Assembly: GCF_003575965.1 (NCBI RefSeq)
Contig: NZ_QWJJ01000016.1
Span: forward strand, 1-64,000
Direction of reading: 5' to 3'
DNA from: Pseudooceanicola sediminis
GTDB taxonomy: Bacteria > Pseudomonadota > Alphaproteobacteria > Rhodobacterales > Rhodobacteraceae
Length of the DNA: 64,000 nucleotides
Shown here: positions 34,960 to 44,712 of the stretch, one piece after another
Layout of the letters: every line of letters begins with the position of its first letter
Numbering within the stretch: the stretch's first letter is position 1
Position numbers and translations under genes: made by a program
The notes under the pieces: generated by a model
Seen by the model: the letters and a program-made list of their open reading frames with translations, nothing else
Told to the model about the DNA's origin: nothing
Database searches by the model: none

Positions 34960-36450
34960 ATGATTGCCAAGATTTCGGCAGCCGGGCTGGCCTCGGTGCT
35001 GGCACTGACACTGGGTGCGGGCGGCGCGCAGGCGCAAAAGATGGACCTGACGCTGGGCCTGCAACTCGAGCCGCCAAACCTCGATCCGACCTCTTCGGCG
35101 GCGGGGGCGATCGACCAGGTGGTCTATTCCAACATCTTCGAGGGGCTGACCCGTTTTGGCCCCGATGGCTCCGTCAATCCAGGCCTCGCGAAAAGCTGGG
35201 ATATCTCGGACGACGGGCTGACCTATACCTTTCACCTGGTCGAGGGCGCCAAGTTCCACGATGGCACCGACTTCGAGGCGACGGACGTCAAGTTCTCGCT
35301 TGACCGGGCGCGCGCCGATGACAGCACCAATGCCCAGAAGGCCCTGTTCGCGGGCATCGCCTCGGTCGATGTCGTCGATCCCGCGACCGTCACTGTCACG
35401 CTGACCAGCCCGGATGGCTCCTTTCCGTTCAAGATGGCCTGGGGCGACGCCGTGATCGTGGCCCCCGAAAGCATCGATACCATCGCCAATGATCCGATCG
35501 GCACCGGCGCGTTCAAGTTCTCGAAGTGGGTGCAGGGCGATTCCGTGACGATGGTGAAGAACCCCGACTACTGGGGCACGCCGGCACAGCTCGACAGCGC
35601 GACGATCAAGTTCATCTCGGATCCGACAGCGGCCTTCGCTGCCGTGATGGCCGGCGATGTCGACGCCTTCGGCGCCTTCCCCGCCCCGGAAAACCTGCCC
35701 CAGTTCGAGGCCGACCCGCGCTTCCAGGTGCTGATCGGCTCGACCGAAGGCGAGACGATCCTGGCGATGAACAACGGCCGCCCGCCCTTCGACAACAAGC
35801 TGGTGCGCGAAGCCGTGGCCCACGCCATCAACCGCCCCGAAATCATCGACGGCGCGATGTTCGGCTACGGCACGCCGATCGGCACCTTCTTTGCACCGCA
35901 CAACCCGGACTACGTCGATCTGACCAACCTGTCTGACTACGACCCGGAAAAATCGAAGGCGCTGCTGGAAGAGGCCGGCGTCGCCCTGCCGCTCAAGGTC
36001 AAGATGACCCTTCCGCCCCCCTCCTACGCCCGGCGCGGCGGTGAAATCGTCGCGGCCGAACTGCGTGCGGTGGGGATCGAACCCGAGATCGAGAATGTCG
36101 AATGGTCACAATGGCTCGAGACGACGTTCAAGGGCGCGCACGACTATGACCTGACGATCATCTCGCATACCGAACCGATGGATATCGGGATCTACGCCAA
36201 CCCGGAATACTATTTCCAGTACGACAATCCGGAGTTTCAGAATCTGATGTCCGACCTGACCCGTGTCACGGACGAGGCGGAACGCTCGGATATGCTGAAA
36301 CAGGCACAGACGATTCTGGCAGAAGACTACGTCAGCGGCTTCCTGTTCCAGCTGCCGATGCAGACGGTCGCCAATGCCAAGATCGAGGGACTCTGGGTCA
36401 ACGCTCCGACGCAAGCCGCCGATCTGACTGCAGTCCACTGGGTCGACTGA
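34960..36450 (+). CDS. Oligopeptide-type ABC transporter substrate-binding protein
   Basis: SBP_bac_5 periplasmic protein of 496 residues. The signal peptide ends near GAQAQ (residue 26), followed by LTLGLQLEPPNLDPTSSAAGA, the usual opening of this family. AGGGAG stands 8 bases before the ATG. It precedes the permease genes dppB/dppC-like but is separated from them by 242 bp holding a hairpin and two repeat halves. This may set a higher level of binding protein than of membrane parts. The ligand is unknown: peptides, N-acyl amino acids and opine-like compounds are possible. Confidence 0.92.
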   Translation: MIAKISAAGLASVLALTLGAGGAQAQKMDLTLGLQLEPPNLDPTSSAAGAIDQVVYSNIFEGLTRFGPDGSVNPGLAKSWDISDDGLTYTFHLVEGAKFHDGTDFEATDVKFSLDRARADDSTNAQKALFAGIASVDVVDPATVTVTLTSPDGSFPFKMAWGDAVIVAPESIDTIANDPIGTGAFKFSKWVQGDSVTMVKNPDYWGTPAQLDSATIKFISDPTAAFAAVMAGDVDAFGAFPAPENLPQFEADPRFQVLIGSTEGETILAMNNGRPPFDNKLVREAVAHAINRPEIIDGAMFGYGTPIGTFFAPHNPDYVDLTNLSDYDPEKSKALLEEAGVALPLKVKMTLPPPSYARRGGEIVAAELRAVGIEPEIENVEWSQWLETTFKGAHDYDLTIISHTEPMDIGIYANPEYYFQYDNPEFQNLMSDLTRVTDEAERSDMLKQAQTILAEDYVSGFLFQLPMQTVANAKIEGLWVNAPTQAADLTAVHWVD

Positions 36451-36458
36451 CATTTCGG

Positions 36459-36485
36459 GCTGCCGGGGTGACTTGCTCCGGCAGC
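36459..36485 (+). promoter_or_regulatory. Hairpin after the oligopeptide-binding protein gene
   Basis: GCTGCCGG (36459-36466) pairs with CCGGCAGC (36478-36485) across an 11-base loop, beginning 9 bp after the stop codon. No U-tract follows. It probably stabilises the upstream transcript or reduces read-through into the permease genes. Confidence 0.55.
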
Positions 36486-36524
36486 TCGCCGCCCGCGGTT
36501 CCGTGCCTGTCGCGCGGGCAGATG

Positions 36525-36561
36525 CCTCCGGCGGGGGTATTTTGGGCCAGATGACAAAGAG
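36525..36561. repeat. Extragenic palindromic element, degenerate reverse half
   Basis: CCTCCGGCGGGGGTATTTTG then GGCCAGATGACAAAGAG. It keeps the constant arm but lacks the GGGGGC-GCT-GCCCCC hairpin present in other reverse halves, so it looks truncated. Confidence 0.78.
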
Positions 36562-36574
36562 CGCCTCCAAGGGG

Positions 36575-36634
36575 TTTCCCTGTCGGAAATATCCCGGGGG
36601 AGTCGCGCGGCACGCGCGGCGGGGGCAGCGCCCC
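36575..36634. repeat. Extragenic palindromic element, forward half with internal deletion
   Basis: TTTCCCTGTC joins directly to GGAAATATCCCGGGGGAG, without the ATCTGGCC seen in other copies. A variable hairpin (CGCG-cggca-CGCG) and GGGGGC-AGC-GCCCCC (36620-36634) follow. It lies inside an operon, between the binding protein and permease genes. Confidence 0.82.
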
Positions 36635-36692
36635 CACCGCAGATGACAGATGGCATTGAGATCGACATGACACCGACTCGGGAAGATATTCC

Positions 36693-37640
36693 ATGCTTCG
36701 CTACACATTGACGCGACTGACCTCGCTGATCCTCAGCCTGGTTGCGGCGTCTGTCGTGATCTTTGCCGCGATCGAGGTTCTGCCGGGTGATCCTGCGTCG
36801 GTCATGCTGGGGGTCAATGCGCAGGAAGACACCTTGGCGGCATTGCGCACCGAGCTTGGGTTGGACCAGGCACCGGCGGAGCGCTACGTCACGTGGGTGT
36901 CGGGCATGGTGCACGGGGATTTCGGCGTATCCTATACCTATCGCACGCCGGTGGCGCAGATGATCGTCGATCGTTTGCAGGTCTCGTTGCCGCTGGCGCT
37001 CTATGCGCTGGCGCTGACGGTACTGATTGCCTTTCCGGTCGGGATCTGGGCGGCGTCACGGCGCGGATCCGTTGCCGATGTTTCCGTCATGGGGCTGACA
37101 CAGCTGGGGGTGGCCGTTCCCAACTTCTGGTTCGCCATGCTGATGGTGCTGGTCTTTGCCATCAATCTGCAATGGTTCTCTGCCGGGGGCTTTGCCGGCT
37201 GGAGCGAGGGGCCCTTGCTGGCGATCAAGTCGCTGACCCTGCCGGCCATCGCCCTGGCGTTGCCGCAGGCGTCGATCCTGGCGCGGGTCATGCGCTCGGC
37301 CCTGCTGGATACCCTGTCCGAGGATTTCATCCGCACCGCGCGGGCCAAGGGGCTGACACGCCGTCAGGCCTTGTGGCGGCATGCGTTGCGAAATGCGATG
37401 ATCCCTGTCCTGACCATCATCGGCATGCAGTTTTCCTTTCTGCTGGCCGGCGGGATCATCATCGAGAACGTCTTTTATCTGCCCGGCCTGGGCAGGCTGA
37501 TCTTTCAGGCAATTTCCGCGCGCGATCTGATCGTGGTGGAAAGCGTCGTCATGCTGCTGGTCTTTGCCGTCGTCATGGTCAATTTCCTGGTCGAGCTCGC
37601 CTATGCCTTCGTTGACCCCCGGCTGAGGGTGCGCAGATGA
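36693..37640 (+). CDS. Oligopeptide-type ABC transporter permease (DppB family)
   Basis: Inner-membrane permease of 315 residues with about six helices. It starts LRYTLTRLTSLILSL and shows the family segment EVLPGDPASVMLG near residue 27, then the EAA loop RTARAKGLTRRQALWRHALRN near 215, which docks on the ATPase. Its stop overlaps the next permease start (ATGA at 37637-37640). Confidence 0.94.
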   Translation: MLRYTLTRLTSLILSLVAASVVIFAAIEVLPGDPASVMLGVNAQEDTLAALRTELGLDQAPAERYVTWVSGMVHGDFGVSYTYRTPVAQMIVDRLQVSLPLALYALALTVLIAFPVGIWAASRRGSVADVSVMGLTQLGVAVPNFWFAMLMVLVFAINLQWFSAGGFAGWSEGPLLAIKSLTLPAIALALPQASILARVMRSALLDTLSEDFIRTARAKGLTRRQALWRHALRNAMIPVLTIIGMQFSFLLAGGIIIENVFYLPGLGRLIFQAISARDLIVVESVVMLLVFAVVMVNFLVELAYAFVDPRLRVRR

Positions 37641-38509
37641 GCGAGCCGTCCCTGTCCCCCGCGCAGACGCCATCGACGCTGCGGATCGTCCTGCGGTCGC
37701 GCAGCCTGATCCTCGGGCTGGTGCTGACGCTGACCTTTGTCGCCGCTGCGCTGATCAGTTTTGTCTGGGTGCCCTACGACATCGCGACCCTGGACATCGC
37801 CAACAAGATCAAGGGGCCGAGCGGCGCGCACTGGCTGGGGACCGATCATTATGGCCGCGATATCGCCTCGATGATCATGCAGGGCGCGCGCACCTCGATT
37901 GCCGTGGCCGTGCTGGCGGTCGGCATCGGGATGCTGATCGGGGTGCCGCTGGGCCTGTGGGCCGCCGCGCGGCGGGGCAGCCTGCTGGACGAGGTCATCA
38001 TGCGCACCAACGACCTGGTCTTTGCCTTTCCGTCGCTGCTGATCGCCGTCATGATCACCTCGGCCTTTGGCCCGTCTGCCACCAACGCTATCATTGCCAT
38101 CGGCATCTTCAACATTCCCGTCTTTGCCCGGCTGACCCGCTCAAGCGCGCTGAGCCTGTGGCAGCGCGACTATATCCTGGCCGCCCGGGTTGCCGGCAAG
38201 GGCGCGGCGCGCATCAGCTGGGAACATATCCTGCCCAATATCACCAACATGATGATCGTGCAGGGCACCATCCAGTTTTCGCTGGGCATCCTGGCCGAGG
38301 CGGGCCTCAGCTATGTCGGGCTTGGCGCACAGCCGCCGACGCCAAGCTGGGGGCGCATGCTGGCGGACAGTCAGACGTTCATTTCGTTTGCTCCGCACAT
38401 GGCGCTGTTTCCCGGTCTTGCCATCCTGCTGACCGTGCTGGGGCTGAACCTGATGGGCGACGGCTTGCGCGACCTCTTTGATCCCAAGCTGCGCAGGGGC
38501 CGTACATGA
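37637..38509 (+). CDS. Oligopeptide-type ABC transporter permease (DppC family)
   Basis: Inner-membrane permease of 290 residues: an N-terminal anchor helix, the DppC-type GTDHYGRDIASMIMQGARTS near residue 72, and the EAA loop ILAARVAGKGAARISWEHILP. It overlaps both neighbours by ATGA (37637-37640 and 38506-38509), so permeases and ATPase are coupled. Confidence 0.94.
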   Translation: MSEPSLSPAQTPSTLRIVLRSRSLILGLVLTLTFVAAALISFVWVPYDIATLDIANKIKGPSGAHWLGTDHYGRDIASMIMQGARTSIAVAVLAVGIGMLIGVPLGLWAAARRGSLLDEVIMRTNDLVFAFPSLLIAVMITSAFGPSATNAIIAIGIFNIPVFARLTRSSALSLWQRDYILAARVAGKGAARISWEHILPNITNMMIVQGTIQFSLGILAEAGLSYVGLGAQPPTPSWGRMLADSQTFISFAPHMALFPGLAILLTVLGLNLMGDGLRDLFDPKLRRGRT

Positions 38510-40092
38510 GCCTTTTGACAATCGAGAACCTGTCGCTGTCGATCCACGGCACGCCGATCCTGCATGACGTGTCGCTGTCCGTCGCACCGGGGCAGATCCT
38601 CGGCGTGATCGGGGAAAGCGGCTCGGGCAAGTCGATGACCGCCTTTGCCACCATGCAACTGCTGCCCGCGGGGGCGGCCTGCACCGGGCGCATTTCCCTG
38701 TCCGGGCAGGACGTGCTGGACCTGTCCGAGGCGCAGATGTGTGCGCTGCGCGGCAATGCCGTCGGCATGGTGTTCCAGGAGCCGATGACGGCGCTGAACC
38801 CGCTGAAGACCATTGGCGATCAGGTTGCCGAAACCATCCTGGTGCATGAACGGATCAGCCGGCGCGAGGCGATGGACCGCGCCCGCGACGCCCTGGCCCG
38901 CGCCGAGCTGCCCGAGGACCGCTTTCCGCTGACGCGCTATCCGCATGAGTTGTCGGGCGGTCAGCGGCAGCGGGTTGTCATCGCCATGGCCATCGCCCTG
39001 CGCCCGGCGCTGCTGATCGCGGATGAACCGACGACGGCGCTGGATGTGACCACGCAGGCGCAGATCCTGAAACTGCTGACGCGGCTGGTGCGCGAGGATG
39101 GCATGGGCCTGCTGATCATCAGTCACGACCTTGCCGTGGTGGCCGACATGGCGGACGAGATCGCGATCATGCAACGCGGCCGCGTGGTCGAACATGGCCC
39201 TGCCAGGACCCTGTTCCAGACCATGCAGCACCCCTATTCGCGCGCGCTGCTGGCGGCCTCGACCCATGCGCCGGACCGTGACCCGGTGATCAACGACGAC
39301 GCGCTGCTGGTCGTGCAGGACGTGGTGCGCAGCTATACCCTGCCGCGCAAGGCGCTGTTCGGGCCGCCGCGCGTGATCCATGCGGTGCGCGGCGTGTCGT
39401 TTCAGATCAAGCGCGGCGAAAGCCTGGGGCTGGTGGGCGAATCCGGCTGCGGCAAATCCACCCTGACCCGCGCCATCCTGGGGCTGGAACAGGTGCAATC
39501 GGGCGAAATCACCCTTGGCGGTCAGCCGGTCTTCACCGGCCACCGGCCCAACCCGCAGGTGCGCCGCCGCCTTCAGGTGGTGTTTCAGGACCCCTACGGC
39601 AGCTTCAACCCCCGCCACCGGGTCGGGCGCCTTGTCACCGAACCGTTCCACCTGTCGGAAAACCCGCCGCAGGGCGCCGCACGCGCCGCCGCCATTGCCG
39701 AGGCGCTGGAGGCGGTCGGCCTGACGGCTGCGGATCAGCACAAGTACATCCACGAATTCAGCGGCGGCCAGCGCCAGCGCATCGCCATTGCCCGTGCCCT
39801 GATCACCAAACCCGACCTGATCATCCTGGACGAGGCCGTCAGCGCGCTCGACGTGCAGGTGCGCGCCCAGATCCTCGATCTGCTGGCAGATCTTTCGGAT
39901 CGCTTCGGGCTGACGTATCTGTTCATCAGCCACGACCTGTCGGTCGTCCGCTCGATCACCGACCGCGTGCTGGTGATGCAGCTGGGCGAGATCGTCGAAC
40001 AGGGGGCGACCGAACAGGTGCTCGACAACCCGCAGCATCCCTATACACAACAGCTGGTCGCGGCCGCGCCGCGCCTGCCCGAAGACGTCTGA
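38506..40092 (+). CDS. Fused oligopeptide-type ABC ATPase (DppD-DppF)
   Basis: One polypeptide of 528 residues with two ABC ATPase domains. Domain 1: Walker [10 protein letters not shown], signature LSGGQRQR, Walker [13 protein letters not shown]. Domain 2: Walker [10 protein letters not shown], signature FSGGQRQR, Walker [13 protein letters not shown]. Both domains look competent, unlike the Liv-type pair elsewhere in this window. A single fused ATPase serves the permease pair encoded just upstream. Confidence 0.95.
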   Translation: MSLLTIENLSLSIHGTPILHDVSLSVAPGQILGVIGESGSGKSMTAFATMQLLPAGAACTGRISLSGQDVLDLSEAQMCALRGNAVGMVFQEPMTALNPLKTIGDQVAETILVHERISRREAMDRARDALARAELPEDRFPLTRYPHELSGGQRQRVVIAMAIALRPALLIADEPTTALDVTTQAQILKLLTRLVREDGMGLLIISHDLAVVADMADEIAIMQRGRVVEHGPARTLFQTMQHPYSRALLAASTHAPDRDPVINDDALLVVQDVVRSYTLPRKALFGPPRVIHAVRGVSFQIKRGESLGLVGESGCGKSTLTRAILGLEQVQSGEITLGGQPVFTGHRPNPQVRRRLQVVFQDPYGSFNPRHRVGRLVTEPFHLSENPPQGAARAAAIAEALEAVGLTAADQHKYIHEFSGGQRQRIAIARALITKPDLIILDEAVSALDVQVRAQILDLLADLSDRFGLTYLFISHDLSVVRSITDRVLVMQLGEIVEQGATEQVLDNPQHPYTQQLVAAAPRLPEDV

Positions 40093-40132
40093 GAGAAGGA
40101 GAGGCCCCCACGCCGGGGCCCGGAGGAATATC

Positions 40133-41584
40133 ATGACTGCCATTCCCGAACTTTGGTTCGACCCGTCCCGTTGCCTGATTGCGGGCGAATGGGTGCCTGC
40201 CACCGCCGGTACGCTGCCCCTGCACGACCCCTCCACGGGCGAGGAGATTGGCGCCATCGCCCGTGGCGGCAAAGCCGAGATCGACGCCGCCGTGACCGCC
40301 GCGACCGACGCCTTTGATGGCATCTGGCATCGCACGCCCGCCGTCGAACGCGGCCGCATCCTGACCCGCCTCGGCCAGCTGGTGCTGGACCGGATCGATG
40401 CGCTTGCGATTCTCGAGGCGCGCGATGTCGGCAAGCCGATGAAACAGGCGCGGGCCGATGTCGTGGCGCTGGCGCGCTATATGGAATTCTACGGCGGCGC
40501 CGCGGACAAGCTGCTGGGCCAGACCATTCCGTTCATGGATGGCTACACCGTCTATACCCTGCGCGAACCGCATGGCGTGACCGGCCATATCGTGCCGTGG
40601 AACTATCCGATGCAGATCATCGGGCGCTCTGTCGGGGCGGCCCTGGCGGCGGGCAACACCTGCGTGCTGAAACCGGCCGAGGATGCCTGCCTGACGGCGC
40701 TGGCCTTTGCCGACCTGGCGAAACAGGCCGGTCTGCCCGATGGTGTGCTGAACGTCGTGACGGGCCTGGGGGCCGAGGCCGGGGCCGCACTGACCGCCCA
40801 TCCCGGTCTGCACCACATCTCCTTCACCGGCTCGGTGGCCACGGGCGCCGCGGTTCAGATCGCCGCCGGGGCGAATGTCATTCCCGTCACGCTGGAACTG
40901 GGCGGCAAGAGCCCTCAGATCGTGTTCGACGATGCAGACCTCGATGCCGCGCTGCCGTTCCTCGTCAACGCGGGCATTCAGAACGCCGGTCAGACCTGCT
41001 CTGCCTCCTCGCGCATCCTGGTCCAGCGCGCCCGCTACGACGAAGTGGTTGAAAAGATGGCCGCCCGCTATGGCGCGCTGCGGGTCGGCGCTGCGGTCGA
41101 TGACCTCGACGTCGGGCCGCTGATCTCGGCCAGGCAAAAGGGGCTGGTGTCGGGCTTCATCGACCAGGGGCACGATCTGCAGCTGGCCGGGCAGGCGACC
41201 CTGGGCGATCTGCCCTCGGGGGGCTATTACGTGCCGCCGACCCTGTTCGCCGGGGTTTCGCCGGATCACACGCTGGCCCAGACCGAGGTGTTCGGCCCGG
41301 TGCAGGTCGTCATCCCCTTCGATGACGAAGCCGAGGCCATCGCCATCGCCAACGGCACCGAATACGGCCTTGTCGCCAGTGTCTGGTCCGACAGCGGCGC
41401 GCGCCAGATGCGTCTGGCAAAGGCGATCCGGGCCGGTCAGGTGTTCCTGAACAACTACGGTGCCGCAGGGGGCGTCGAACTGCCCTTTGGCGGTGTCGGC
41501 AAATCCGGCCATGGCCGCGAAAAGGGGTTCGAGGCCCTCTACGGCTTCACCACGCTCAAGACCGTCGCGGCCTTTCACGGCTGA
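40133..41584 (+). CDS. NAD(P)-dependent aldehyde dehydrogenase
   Basis: Aldehyde dehydrogenase of 483 residues that oxidises an aldehyde to the acid. The cofactor region includes HIVPWNYPMQII and KPAEDACLTALAFADL; the catalytic Glu lies in TLELGGKSPQIVFDDADLD and the catalytic Cys in NAGQTCSASSRILV. GGAGG stands 6 bases before the ATG. It follows the transporter by 40 bp and precedes an SDR gene, so uptake, deacylation and oxidation of one compound class may be encoded together. Substrate unknown. Confidence 0.94.
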   Translation: MTAIPELWFDPSRCLIAGEWVPATAGTLPLHDPSTGEEIGAIARGGKAEIDAAVTAATDAFDGIWHRTPAVERGRILTRLGQLVLDRIDALAILEARDVGKPMKQARADVVALARYMEFYGGAADKLLGQTIPFMDGYTVYTLREPHGVTGHIVPWNYPMQIIGRSVGAALAAGNTCVLKPAEDACLTALAFADLAKQAGLPDGVLNVVTGLGAEAGAALTAHPGLHHISFTGSVATGAAVQIAAGANVIPVTLELGGKSPQIVFDDADLDAALPFLVNAGIQNAGQTCSASSRILVQRARYDEVVEKMAARYGALRVGAAVDDLDVGPLISARQKGLVSGFIDQGHDLQLAGQATLGDLPSGGYYVPPTLFAGVSPDHTLAQTEVFGPVQVVIPFDDEAEAIAIANGTEYGLVASVWSDSGARQMRLAKAIRAGQVFLNNYGAAGGVELPFGGVGKSGHGREKGFEALYGFTTLKTVAAFHG

Positions 41585-41611
41585 CACGCTGATATTATCG
41601 GAGGAAACTAC

Positions 41612-42352
41612 ATGAGACTTCAGGGCAAGACCGCCATCGTCACCGGCGCGGCACAGGGATTTGGCGAAGGCATCGCACGCCGCTTTGCCGAGGAAGGCGC
41701 ACGCGTCATGGTCGCGGACCTCAAGGGCGAACTGGCCCATGACGTCGCCAGCCAGATCGGCGGCCTCGGGCATGGCATCGACATCACCGACCCCGACAGC
41801 CTGCTGACCATGTTCGACCGCGCCGAGGCCGAGCTTGGCCCCGTCGACATCCTGGTCAACAACGCCGGCGTCACCCACCTGCCGAAACCGATGGAGGATG
41901 TCTCCGAAGAGGATTTCGACCTGATCTATGCCGTCAACGTCAAGGCGATCTACCGCGCCGCGAAAATCCTGGTGCCGCGCATGAAGCAGCAGGGCAGCGG
42001 CGCGATCCTCAACATCTCGTCCACCGCCGGGATCAGCCCGCGCCCGAACCTGACGTGGTACAACGCGTCAAAGGGCTGGGTGAACACCGCGACACGCTCG
42101 ATGGCGGTCGAACTCGCCCCCTTCGGCATCCGCGTGAACGCGGTGAACCCCGTCGCGGGCGAAACGCCCCTGCTGCAAAGCTTCATGGGCGAAGACACCC
42201 CCGAAGTGCGGGCCAAGTTCCTGTCCTCGATCCCGATGGGCCGGTTCACCACGCCCAAGGATATCGCGGATGCCGCGCTCTATCTCTGCTCGGACGAGGC
42301 CGGGATGGTCACCGGCATGTGCATGACCGTCGACGGCGGCCGCTGCATCTGA
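41612..42352 (+). CDS. SDR family oxidoreductase
   Basis: Short-chain dehydrogenase of 246 residues: TGAAQGFGEGIARRFA, VADLKG at the end of strand 2, NNAGVTHLPKPM, catalytic Ser in NISSTAGISPR and Tyr-Lys in WYNASKGWVNT (the usual Y-x-A-S-K), and MVTGMCMTVDGGR at the end. GGAGG precedes the ATG. It is the last gene of the transporter and aldehyde dehydrogenase set. It probably interconverts an alcohol and a carbonyl on the imported compound or its product. Confidence 0.92.
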   Translation: MRLQGKTAIVTGAAQGFGEGIARRFAEEGARVMVADLKGELAHDVASQIGGLGHGIDITDPDSLLTMFDRAEAELGPVDILVNNAGVTHLPKPMEDVSEEDFDLIYAVNVKAIYRAAKILVPRMKQQGSGAILNISSTAGISPRPNLTWYNASKGWVNTATRSMAVELAPFGIRVNAVNPVAGETPLLQSFMGEDTPEVRAKFLSSIPMGRFTTPKDIADAALYLCSDEAGMVTGMCMTVDGGRCI

Positions 42353-42359
42353 TCGGCCC

Positions 42360-43268
42360 CTAGCGGTATCCGAACAGCATGAGAACGACGGGGATCGTCA
42401 CCACCGCGGCCAGCGTCTGCGCGGTGACGATCCCCGCCATCAACGTGCCGTCGCCGTTCATCTGGCGCGTCAGGACATAGGCGGTCGGCGCTGTCGGGAT
42501 CGCGCAAAAGATCACCAGCACCAGCGCCTCCACCCCGTTCAGGCCGAACAGCCCCCCGATGACCGCCCCCAGCACTGGCATGGCCAGCAGGCGCAGCGCG
42601 CTGTTGCCCGCCAGCGCCGTGACCTCGCGCCGCAGCGCCGCCGGTTGCAGGGCTGCCCCGACGCACAGCAGGCCTAACGGCAGGCTGCCCTGCGCCAGCA
42701 GTTTCACCAGCCGGTCGGACCCGAAGGGCAGGCCGATCCCCGACAGCGCAAGGGTCATCCCAGCGATACAGGCCAGGATCAGCGGATTGCGCAGGATCGT
42801 GCGGATCAGCAGGGTCGCTGATTGCCCCTCGCTCCGCTCGCTCAGCGCGATGATCGACAGCACGTTCACCAGCGGCACCAGCACCGCCAGCACCACCGCC
42901 GCGCGGCCCAGCCCCTCCGGTCCGGCCAGCGTCGCCGTCACCGCCAGCCCGAGGTAGGTGTTGAACCGCACCACCCCCTGCAACGCAGGCCCGAAGCGCG
43001 CCGCCGGAACCGGGCGCAGCCGCCGCAGCACGACCAGGCCCGCACTGGCCAGCAGGACGGTCGCCACCGCCGCACCGCCCAGCCGCAGGATCGCCGGATC
43101 GCGCAGCGGGGCCGCCACCAGGCTCGACACCAGCAGCGCCGGAAACAGGACGAAATAATTGAACCGTTCGGCCGCGGGCCAGAACGCCTCTGACGGGAAC
43201 CTGCTCCGCGCCAGGATGAAGCCCAGGCAGATCATCGCGAAAAGCGGCCAAATGGTGAAAAACAGCAA
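42360..43268 (-). CDS. AEC family transporter (auxin efflux carrier-like)
   Basis: Inner-membrane carrier of about 302 residues with eight to ten helices. Typical segments: FILARSRFPSEAFWPAAERFNYFVLFPALL-type start, and LLAMPVLGAVIGGLFGL and AIPTAPTAYVLTRQMNGD near the end, the latter a hallmark of AEC permeases. The longest frame starts at 43415, but I prefer the TTG at 43268: it has GAGG upstream, gives normal family length, and removes 49 Arg/Gly-rich residues that look untranslated. Family members move malate, amino acids or other anions. Confidence 0.88.
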   Translation of the reverse strand: MLFFTIWPLFAMICLGFILARSRFPSEAFWPAAERFNYFVLFPALLVSSLVAAPLRDPAILRLGGAAVATVLLASAGLVVLRRLRPVPAARFGPALQGVVRFNTYLGLAVTATLAGPEGLGRAAVVLAVLVPLVNVLSIIALSERSEGQSATLLIRTILRNPLILACIAGMTLALSGIGLPFGSDRLVKLLAQGSLPLGLLCVGAALQPAALRREVTALAGNSALRLLAMPVLGAVIGGLFGLNGVEALVLVIFCAIPTAPTAYVLTRQMNGDGTLMAGIVTAQTLAAVVTIPVVLMLFGYR

Positions 43269-43511
43269 AGGGATACCTCGCCCGGGGCGGATCGGAAACG
43301 TGCATCCCCGTGCTAGCCTGCCCGCCCGCGGACTTCCAGCGCGCTTGATGCCCAGGCGCCCCGATGCGCCACTCCCATGGCCGATCATAGGGGGCGCGTG
43401 GCCCCTGCGATCCATGACATCGGTTGATATGCGCCATCACCGCGCTACCCCTTCCAACCGAACCGCACATGGGGTATGCACCCCCGTCCCGATTGATAGG
43501 AGTCTTTCACT

Positions 43512-44534
43512 ATGGGTTACAAAGTCGTCGTCGCAGGCGCCACGGGCAACGTGGGCCGCGAAATGCTGAACATTCTGGCCGAGCGTGAGTTCCCGATTGA
43601 CGAGATCGCCGTGCTGGCATCCCGCAAGTCGCTGGGAACCGAGATCAGCTTTGGCGACAAGACCCTCAAGACCAAGGACCTCGACACCTTCGATTTCACC
43701 GGCTGGGACATCGCCCTGTTCGCCGTCGGCTCGACTGCGACCAAGGAATATGCGCCCAAGGCGGCGGCCGCCGGTTGCATCGTGATCGATAACTCCTCGC
43801 TCTACCGCTACGACCCCGACGTGCCGCTGGTGGTGCCGGAAGTGAACGCGGACGCGGTCCTCGGCTACGCGAAAAAGAACATCATCGCGAACCCCAACTG
43901 CTCGACCGCGCAGATGGTCGTGGCGCTGAAACCGCTGCATGACCGCGCCCGGATCAAGCGCGTTGTCGTGTCGACCTACCAGTCGGTTTCCGGCTCGGGC
44001 AAGGCGGGCATCGACACGCTCTGGGATGAAACCAAGTCGATCTACAACCCGACCGACAATTATTCGTCCGAAACCTACCCCAAGCAGATCGCCTTCAACG
44101 TCATTCCCCATATCGACGTCTTCATGGAAGACGGCTCGACCAAGGAAGAATGGAAGATGGTCGCGGAAACGAAAAAGATCATCGATCCCGCCATCAAGGT
44201 CACCGCGACCTGCGTGCGCGTGCCGGTGTTCGTCGGCCACTCCGAAGCGGTCAACATCGAATTCGAGGATTTCCTCGATGAAGACGAAGCCCGTGACATC
44301 CTGCGCGAAGCGCCCGGCTGCATGGTCATCGACAAGCGCGAGGATGGCGGCTACGTCACCCCTGTCGAATGCGTCGGCGACTATGCCACCTTCATCAGCC
44401 GCATCCGCCAGGACAGCACCATCGACAACGGCCTGAACATCTGGGTCGTGTCGGACAACCTGCGCAAGGGCGCGGCCCTGAACGCCGTTCAGATCGCCGA
44501 AGTCCTGGGCCAGAAAGTGCTGAAAAAAGGCTGA
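43512..44534 (+). CDS. asd: Aspartate-semialdehyde dehydrogenase
   Basis: NADPH-dependent reduction of aspartyl phosphate to aspartate semialdehyde, the branch point to lysine/diaminopimelate, threonine and methionine. The 340-residue protein has VAGATGNVGREML (NADP binding), ASRKSLG, catalytic Cys C130 in NPNCSTAQ, and CVRVPVFVGHSEAVNIEF with the catalytic His region. A ribosome site AGGAG lies about 10 bases before the ATG. It is monocistronic, with a terminator just after it. Confidence 0.97.
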   Translation: MGYKVVVAGATGNVGREMLNILAEREFPIDEIAVLASRKSLGTEISFGDKTLKTKDLDTFDFTGWDIALFAVGSTATKEYAPKAAAAGCIVIDNSSLYRYDPDVPLVVPEVNADAVLGYAKKNIIANPNCSTAQMVVALKPLHDRARIKRVVVSTYQSVSGSGKAGIDTLWDETKSIYNPTDNYSSETYPKQIAFNVIPHIDVFMEDGSTKEEWKMVAETKKIIDPAIKVTATCVRVPVFVGHSEAVNIEFEDFLDEDEARDILREAPGCMVIDKREDGGYVTPVECVGDYATFISRIRQDSTIDNGLNIWVVSDNLRKGAALNAVQIAEVLGQKVLKKG

Positions 44535-44554
44535 TCCTCAGTCAACCAGGTTGC

Positions 44555-44586
44555 AAACGGGCGTCCCGGCGGGGCGCCCGTTTTGC
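44555..44586 (+). terminator. Rho-independent terminator after asd
   Basis: AAACGGGCG (44555-44563) pairs with CGCCCGTTT (44575-44583), an 11-base loop between them, and the stem runs into a short T-run (44581-44584). It begins 21 bp after the asd stop codon. Confidence 0.85.
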
Positions 44587-44712
44587 GTTCTGACCCCGGG
44601 GCGCGGGCGCGAAACTGCTGAAACCCGCCGATCACGCGATTGTCGACAAGACCTCCTTGGAACGCTTCCCCGGACATGACCATCATGGGGAAATTCAAAG
44701 ACGAGGTTCCCC

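Noticed and set aside
38371-41878. Two long minus-strand frames (687 and 640 codons) opposite the ABC ATPase and aldehyde dehydrogenase genes
   Set aside because: Both are shadows: no ribosome site, no known motif, while the plus-strand genes have complete catalytic motifs.
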